Source: Lachnospiraceae bacterium (GTDB lineage: Bacteria > Bacillota > Clostridia > Lachnospirales > Lachnospiraceae). Taken from it: DNA of 64,000 nucleotides. The DNA lies in contig JAFSYI010000023.1 of assembly GCA_017450065.1 (NCBI GenBank), forward strand, positions 29,794-93,793, in the 5' to 3' direction. Under the pieces are notes generated by a model. The model was not told the origin of the DNA. It did no database searches and saw nothing but the letters and a program-made list of their open reading frames with translations. This document shows, piece by piece, positions 59,580 to 64,000 of this stretch (positions are counted from its first letter, which is position 1; every line of letters begins with the position of its first letter). A program made the translations under genes and the position numbers.

Positions 59580-59799
59580 ATCGGTAAAGACGGTTTTCTA
59601 AATACATTATCTTGGTGGGAAAAGGATAGGATGATGTGAAAGCCGGCGGACCGTATAAAAGCATGAAAATGTAATGAGTATTTGCGCGAGGAGAAAAGGA
59701 TGGGCAAATAAATCTTTACAGATTGTTAGTATTGTCCTCATCTGATTCCGCGTATGCGCTGATCGGATGAGGGCTTTTTAATTACAAAAGGAGAAGAGC
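59580..59799 (+). ncRNA. Structured leader or small RNA upstream of heptose-kinase gene (family unrecognised)
   Basis: The 220-base segment has a mini-ORF, ATG GGC AAA TAA at 59700-59711, with GAGGAG 6 bases upstream, followed by a strong terminator (59736-59779) only 23 bases before the kinase gene. That order is typical of an attenuated leader or of an independent small RNA. I tested cobalamin, TPP, purine, SAM and c-di-GMP riboswitch landmarks by eye and did not find a match. Confidence 0.4.
59736..59779 (+). terminator. Rho-independent terminator or attenuator
   Basis: CCTCATC (59736-59742) pairs with GATGAGG (59766-59772); inner bases continue the stem (GAT with ATC). The stem is followed by GCTTTTT (59773-59779). 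It lies ahead of the kinase gene, not behind a gene, which suggests attenuation or the end of a short RNA. Confidence 0.75.
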
Positions 59800-59802
59800 A
59801 AA

Positions 59803-60777
59803 ATGATTGTTGCACGCAGTCCGTTAAGGATTTCACTGGGAGGCGGAGGGACTGATCTCCCCTCGTATTATCAGCAGAGAGAAGGCTTTCTTATTTCGGC
59901 GGCGATCGATAAATATGTATATATAACTTTACACGAGACCTTTGACAAGGGATATTACCTGAAATATTCAAAGTTTGAACATGTTCAGGAAATAGATGAG
60001 ATACAGCATCCGATCATCCGTGAAGCACTGAAAATGCTCGACTGGAGGAAGAATCATATTGAGATCTGTTCCATGGCCGATATTCCGGCAGGTACGGGAC
60101 TCGGATCTTCGAGCAGCTTCACAACAGCACTGCTGAGGGCGCTGCATACGATGCAGGGAAATATAGTAAGTACGAGAACGCTGGCCGAAGAAGCATGTGA
60201 AATAGAGATGAACCGCCTTAAGGAGCCTATCGGAAAACAGGATCAGTATATAGCCGCATACGGCGGCATAACCTGCATGAACTTTCATAAGGATGGATAT
60301 GTATGGGTTGATCCGCTCAATATATCAAAGGAGACCTTATACAATCTCGAGGATAACCTTATCCTGTATTTTACCGGATTCTCACGCTCAGCCGGCAGCA
60401 TTCTCAAGGAACAGGATGACAAGAGCAGGGACAGGAATTCGGATATGCTTAAGAACCTTGATTTCGTAAAGGATCTGGGATATCAGAGCAAAAAGGCATT
60501 TGAGAACGGTGATCTGGATGCGTTTGCGGATATAATGAACGTGCACTGGGAATATAAGAAGAAACGCTCGGGAGGAATGAGTAATCCTCAGATCGACGAA
60601 TGGTATGATCTGGCACTTAAGAACGGCGCCAAGGGCGGCAAGATGATAGGTGCCGGCGGAGGCGGTTTCCTTATGTTCTACTGTGAAGACAAGAGAAGGC
60701 TGCGTAAAGCAATGGAAGCAACCGGGATGGAAGAGGTAAGATTCCGCTTCGAGATGGAAGGGGCAAGGATACTCTGA
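59803..60777 (+). CDS. hddA: GHMP kinase, D-glycero-D-manno-heptose-7-phosphate kinase-like
   Basis: A 324-residue GHMP kinase. It opens with IVARSPLRISLGGGGTDLPSY (only part of this is needed: RISLGGGGTD), has the ATP loop AGTGLGSSSSF (near residues 95-105), and the late GGKMIGAGGGGFLMFYCE block. This combination is typical of HddA, which makes D-glycero-alpha-D-manno-heptose-1,7-bisphosphate. The two downstream genes (guanylyltransferase-phosphatase fusion and sedoheptulose-phosphate isomerase) strongly support the assignment. AAAAGGAG precedes ATG 59803. Confidence 0.87.
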   Translation: MIVARSPLRISLGGGGTDLPSYYQQREGFLISAAIDKYVYITLHETFDKGYYLKYSKFEHVQEIDEIQHPIIREALKMLDWRKNHIEICSMADIPAGTGLGSSSSFTTALLRALHTMQGNIVSTRTLAEEACEIEMNRLKEPIGKQDQYIAAYGGITCMNFHKDGYVWVDPLNISKETLYNLEDNLILYFTGFSRSAGSILKEQDDKSRDRNSDMLKNLDFVKDLGYQSKKAFENGDLDAFADIMNVHWEYKKKRSGGMSNPQIDEWYDLALKNGAKGGKMIGAGGGGFLMFYCEDKRRLRKAMEATGMEEVRFRFEMEGARIL

Positions 60778-60840
60778 TACACGGTATAACAGATACCGTT
60801 GCGGTGAAGCGTTTACGCTTTCTTATGGACGGGTAGCGAT

Positions 60841-62316
60841 ATGACAGACTATTTAAATACACAAGACATACAGGTAGTTGTTCTCATGGGAGGGCTCGGT
60901 ACAAGGCTTAAGGAGTATACGAAGGAATGTCCTAAGCCTCTTGTGGATGTTGGGGGAAGGCCTTTCTTCGATTATTCGCTCAGGCTGCTCATGCATCACG
61001 GATTCCGCAAGTTCCTCTTCCTTATAGGATACCGGGCAGAGATGATAGAGGAGTACTACGGTGACGGCAGCAGGCTTGGTATATCCATAACCTACTGCTA
61101 TGACGGCAAGGAGCTTCTCGGTACGGGAGGTGCGGTAAGGCGGGCATACGATCTGCTGGAGGATGATTTTCTCCTTATGTACGGTGATTCTTTTATGGAT
61201 ATAGATTATGAAGAGACCGTATACCGCTACTTTGAGGGAAAGCAGCGGGGGATGAAGGCCCTCATGACTGTCCTTAAGAACGGTGACAGATTTGACAGAT
61301 CCAATGTCATCATGAACGGCAGAGAGATAGAACTGTACGATAAGAAGGACATTAAACCGGAGATGGATTATATCGATTACGGTGTCTGCATGTATGAGAA
61401 GGAGCTGTTCACGGATGAGTACCTGAGGGATATTCCGGATATACCGGTCAGTGCCGTAGATGATACTGCTTCGGGAGAAACAGATACGGGAAAGAAGGAT
61501 CACGCAAAGGGAAGTGATAACGGCCCGGCGGCAGATGCCTGCCCGCATATGGCAGACATAAGGTTCGATATAGCCCTTATACAGAAACAGTTAAGCTTGG
61601 ACAGGAAGATCACGGCACATATAGTTACGAAGCGTTTCTATGAAATAGGAAGTCCGGAATCCCTTAATGAGTTCAGGGAGTATGTGAAGCACAGGTTCAA
61701 TGAGAGCCACCCGGCTGTATTTATTGACAGGGACGGAGTGCTTAACGAAATAGTGTTTAATGATGATACGGAACAGATGGATTCTCCTCAGAAGCTTTCC
61801 GAGTTCAGGCCGTTCCCGGAGGCGGCGGAGGCATTGAGGCATATAAAAGAGAAGGGATATTATGTATTCCTTGCCACCAACCAGCCGGGAGCAGCCAAGG
61901 GTAAGAGCAGTCTTAAGACAATGTATGATATAAACACACTTTTTGCCGAACAGCTTTCCGATAAGGGGGTTGATATAGACGGTATCTTTATGTGCCCCCA
62001 CTATCCGAGGATGAGTGAGTATACCAGGGAAAAATTCCTTATAAGGAACTGTGACTGCAGGAAGCCCAAGCCCGGCCTTATATTGAAGCCAAAGGATATC
62101 TACAATATAGATTATGATAATTCATATATGATAGGCGATTCCTTTACGGATATTGTTGCAGGTCAGGCTGCGGGAGTAAAGACAGTCTACATCGGTGAGC
62201 TTAAATGTGACGCATGCAAGAAGCTGTGTGATATCGATCCGGATCACATAGTACATAACGTATCTGAGGCAGCGGAAATTATACCGGATCGAAATCAGAC
62301 TGCAGTTGCGGGCTGA
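60841..62316 (+). CDS. hddC: HddC-like nucleotidyltransferase fused to GmhB-like HAD phosphatase
   Basis: A 491-residue bifunctional protein. Residues 1 to about 270 are a sugar-1-phosphate nucleotidyltransferase: VVVLMGGLGTRLKEYTKECP, GGRPFFDYSL, LLGTGGAVRRA and the metal motif MYGDSFMDIDY. A Gly/Asp/Lys-rich insertion lies near residues 200-235. Residues 290-491 are a HAD phosphatase of the GmhB type: FIDRDGVLNEIVF, LATNQPG, the CPHYP...CDCRKPKPG zinc-type Cys/His cluster and IGDSFTDIVAGQAAG. GmhB removes the 7-phosphate of heptose bisphosphate and HddC then forms GDP-heptose, so consecutive steps are fused. GGACGGG precedes ATG 60841. Confidence 0.87.
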   Translation: MTDYLNTQDIQVVVLMGGLGTRLKEYTKECPKPLVDVGGRPFFDYSLRLLMHHGFRKFLFLIGYRAEMIEEYYGDGSRLGISITYCYDGKELLGTGGAVRRAYDLLEDDFLLMYGDSFMDIDYEETVYRYFEGKQRGMKALMTVLKNGDRFDRSNVIMNGREIELYDKKDIKPEMDYIDYGVCMYEKELFTDEYLRDIPDIPVSAVDDTASGETDTGKKDHAKGSDNGPAADACPHMADIRFDIALIQKQLSLDRKITAHIVTKRFYEIGSPESLNEFREYVKHRFNESHPAVFIDRDGVLNEIVFNDDTEQMDSPQKLSEFRPFPEAAEALRHIKEKGYYVFLATNQPGAAKGKSSLKTMYDINTLFAEQLSDKGVDIDGIFMCPHYPRMSEYTREKFLIRNCDCRKPKPGLILKPKDIYNIDYDNSYMIGDSFTDIVAGQAAGVKTVYIGELKCDACKKLCDIDPDHIVHNVSEAAEIIPDRNQTAVAG

Positions 62317-62466
62317 GCAGAGGCATTCACCTGTGTGCATCCGGGAGGATAAGCAGATTGTAATCAGATGGTAATCGGAAAAATATATGACCGGACAGGC
62401 CGGAAACGTAACATGAAAGAGTGACCGGCGATAATGAGTATAAATATAAACAGGAGGTTACAGATT

Positions 62467-63030
62467 ATGAGTACAGACTATATTGACAGGTATATGGAGG
62501 AGACCGTCCGGATCGTCAATACGATACCAAGGGATGAGATCGCAAAGGGGATCGAAATCCTCAGGGAAGTGAGAGATAACGGAGGACGTCTTTTCATTCT
62601 CGGCGTAGGCGGAAGCGCGGCCAATGCCTCACATGCCGTAAACGATTTCAGAAAGATAGGAAAGATAGAGACCTATGCTCCGACAGATAATGTATCGGAA
62701 CTGACGGCGCGTACCAATGATGAGGGATGGGAGACAACCTTTAGCGAGTGGCTTAAGACATCCAGAGTAAATGATAAGGACTGCATCATGGTATTTTCCG
62801 TGGGAGGCGGTTCCGAGACAACGAGCCTTAATATTGTGAATGCGCTCAGGCTTTCAAAGGAAAGGGGAGCAAAGGTTATTTCAATAGTATCAAGGACCGG
62901 AGGGTATTCGAAGCAGGTCAGTGATGCATGTGTGCTTATCCCCGTCGTGAGCGACGAGAGGATCACACCTCATGCCGAAGGGTGGCAGGGAGTTATATGG
63001 CACCTCATGGTCAACGCAATAAATGCTTAA
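62467..63030 (+). CDS. gmhA: SIS-domain sedoheptulose-7-phosphate isomerase (GmhA-like)
   Basis: A 187-residue sugar isomerase with the SIS signatures FILGVGGSAANASHAVNDF, FSVGGGSETTSLNIV and ISIVSRTGGYSKQVSDACV, and a C-terminal ITPHAEGWQGVIWHLMVNA helix. This matches GmhA, which converts sedoheptulose-7-phosphate to D-glycero-D-manno-heptose-7-phosphate, the first step of NDP-heptose synthesis. AGGAGGTT is about 8 bases before ATG 62467; an upstream in-frame ATG at 62434 overlaps that site and is rejected. It completes the GDP-heptose gene set with the two genes before it. Confidence 0.88.
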   Translation: MSTDYIDRYMEETVRIVNTIPRDEIAKGIEILREVRDNGGRLFILGVGGSAANASHAVNDFRKIGKIETYAPTDNVSELTARTNDEGWETTFSEWLKTSRVNDKDCIMVFSVGGGSETTSLNIVNALRLSKERGAKVISIVSRTGGYSKQVSDACVLIPVVSDERITPHAEGWQGVIWHLMVNAINA

Positions 63031-63053
63031 GCGGCGGGCGTGTTTATAGGAAG

Positions 63054-63086
63054 TTACAGTAAATGAAATAAATCCGTTCACTGTAA
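63054..63086. repeat. Dispersed palindromic repeat, copy D (imperfect)
   Basis: TTACAGT (63054-63060) and ACTGTAA (63080-63086) are perfect outer arms; the interior AAATGAAATAAATCCGTTC keeps the family core with mismatches. It sits between the gmhA-like and transaldolase genes. Confidence 0.65.
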
Positions 63087-63132
63087 TTGGTAATAAGGGG
63101 TTAATAAAGCAGTAGCAGAAGGGAGTATGAGT

Positions 63133-63852
63133 ATGAAGTTTGAAGATCTTAGAGTAACGGTTTATGCAGACGGCGCTGACATAGAAGCGATGAAGGAAGA
63201 ATACAGGAAAGGATATGTGAAGGGATTCACTACAAATCCTACACTCATGAAAAAGGCAGGTGTTAAGGATTACGTGACCTTTGCCAAAGAAGCGATAAAG
63301 GAGATACCCGATCTGCCGCTTTCTCTTGAGGTGTTCGCAGATGATTTTGATACAATGGAAAAGGAAGCTGAATTCATATCCGGCCTCGGAGATAATGTGT
63401 ACGTTAAAATACCCATTACCAATTCAGACGGAGAGTCGAGCGTGCCTCTTATAAGGAGACTGTCCGAAAAAGGCATAAGGATAAACGCGACGGCGATCCT
63501 CACACTTGAACAGGTACGCTCTGTAGTTGATGCATTTGCCGAAGGAACACAGAATATAGTATCGGTGTTTGCGGGAAGGATACTTGATACGGGAGTGGAT
63601 GCCGTTCCGGTAATGAAGGAGGTAACGGAAATCTGCAGGACAAAACCCGGAACCTTATCGCTGTGGGCAAGCTGCCGTGAACTGTACAATATCATTCAGG
63701 CCGATCAGTGCGGGACGGATATCATTACCGTTACAAACAACATACTTGCCAAGCTTCCGAATCTCGGAAAAGATCTTACACAGCTTTCGCTTGAAACTGT
63801 CCGGATGTTTGTTAATGATGGAAAGAGTCTCGGGTATTCAATACTCGGATGA
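63133..63852 (+). CDS. Transaldolase / fructose-6-phosphate aldolase-like enzyme
   Basis: A 239-residue class I aldolase of the short transaldolase/TalC group. GFTTNPTLMKK, LEVFADDFDTM, the Schiff-base VYVKIPI (Lys92), GIRINATAILTLEQV and FAGRILDTGVD are present. Transaldolase produces sedoheptulose-7-phosphate, exactly the substrate of the GmhA-like enzyme encoded 100 bases upstream, so it may supply the heptose pathway. I prefer ATG 63133, 7 bases after GGGAG; ATG 63127 is only 1 base from that site. A strong terminator follows the stop. Confidence 0.88.
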   Translation: MKFEDLRVTVYADGADIEAMKEEYRKGYVKGFTTNPTLMKKAGVKDYVTFAKEAIKEIPDLPLSLEVFADDFDTMEKEAEFISGLGDNVYVKIPITNSDGESSVPLIRRLSEKGIRINATAILTLEQVRSVVDAFAEGTQNIVSVFAGRILDTGVDAVPVMKEVTEICRTKPGTLSLWASCRELYNIIQADQCGTDIITVTNNILAKLPNLGKDLTQLSLETVRMFVNDGKSLGYSILG

Positions 63853-63870
63853 AAAATAAAAAATCATTGG

Positions 63871-63911
63871 AAAACAGGTTCAAAACAGCCATGTGATGAA
63901 CCTGTTTTTTT
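63871..63911 (+). terminator. Rho-independent terminator after transaldolase
   Basis: AAAACAGGTTC (63871-63881) pairs with GAACCTGTTTT (63898-63908) and a run of seven T (63905-63911) overlaps and follows the right arm. It ends the heptose cluster. Confidence 0.9.
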
Positions 63912-63960
63912 GTGGGTTTTAATGAAATTTTGTTTTTTAAGCTTTTTTACTAATTTAAAT

Positions 63961-63988
63961 TTGACATTTCATGAAAATACGATATAAT
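63961..63988 (+). promoter_or_regulatory. Consensus sigma-A promoter at the window edge
   Basis: A perfect TTGACA (63961-63966) and a perfect TATAAT (63983-63988) are spaced by 16 bases. It drives a gene beyond the window. Bases 63912-63960 are A/T-rich without other features. Confidence 0.8.
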
Positions 63989-64000
63989 ACCTATTGTTAT

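Noticed and set aside
59580-59735. Cobalamin or other known riboswitch before the heptose-kinase gene
   Set aside because: The conserved B12-box, TPP, purine, SAM and c-di-GMP landmarks could not be found by eye; kept only as an unclassified leader.

Overview
The window looks like a chromosomal segment of a Lachnospiraceae-type Firmicute (Butyrivibrio-like; genus uncertain). Supporting signs are strong AGGAGG-type ribosome binding sites, sigma-A promoters, the hprK/murB/rapZ/whiA/HPr neighbourhood, lipoprotein sugar-binding proteins with Ala/Glu/Pro-rich linkers, a YesM/YesN-type two-component system, and moderate GC. I see no rRNA, tRNA, transposase, integrase, phage gene or CRISPR array.

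Layout. (1) 1-21202, plus strand: a cell-surface polysaccharide locus. It has several family 2 glycosyltransferases, two of them long two-domain proteins; phosphoglucomutase; a lipid-linked-sugar module (a GT87-like membrane protein, two polyprenyl-phosphate glycosyltransferases, GtrA, a UPF0104/LPG-synthase-TM protein); a SASA-type esterase lipoprotein; a kinase-like protein next to a small HAD protein; a WbaP/WcaJ-type initiating sugar-phosphate transferase; an MBOAT acyltransferase with its SGNH-like partner; a CPBP protease-like protein; and, unexpectedly, a ClpX with a very long linker. (2) 21159-23155, minus strand: two tandem RimK-like ATP-grasp ligases. (3) 23380-32528: a Tet(M)-like ribosomal GTPase fused to a YacP/Rae1-type NYN nuclease, then aroA, an HD phosphohydrolase, a CYTH protein, exonuclease III, a DUF1846 protein and a nucleotidyltransferase. 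(4) 32619-35259, minus strand: a second MBOAT/SGNH pair. (5) ftsH behind a strong promoter and a leader with three near-identical hairpins. (6) 37809-48787: a sugar sensing and uptake locus with a membrane-anchored binding protein, sensor kinase, AraC-type response regulator, two lipoprotein binding proteins, an ABC ATPase and two paralogous permeases. (7) 48970-58389: uvrC, then hprK, ROK kinase, murB, rapZ, whiA, an HPr-like protein with Glu in place of His15, cyclophilin, and a membrane protein with a degenerate GGDEF domain. (8) 58472-63852: a nucleotide-heptose locus (epimerase, HddA-like kinase, HddC-GmhB fusion, GmhA-like isomerase) ending in a transaldolase that could supply sedoheptulose-7-phosphate.

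Non-coding structure: a dispersed palindromic repeat (core like TATAGTAAACGAAAT and its complement, or AGTGAACG/CGTTCACT) occurs at least five times at gene ends, and one copy encodes the last residues of a membrane protein. A 42-bp hairpin unit is tandemly duplicated downstream of the epimerase gene. A leader with a mini-ORF and a terminator precedes the heptose kinase gene. The esterase lipoprotein has a U8 slippery run at its apparent natural start. The genes expressed together suggest synthesis and acyl decoration of a wall polysaccharide, carbon sensing linked to HPr-Ser46 phosphorylation, and a heptose-containing surface glycan.
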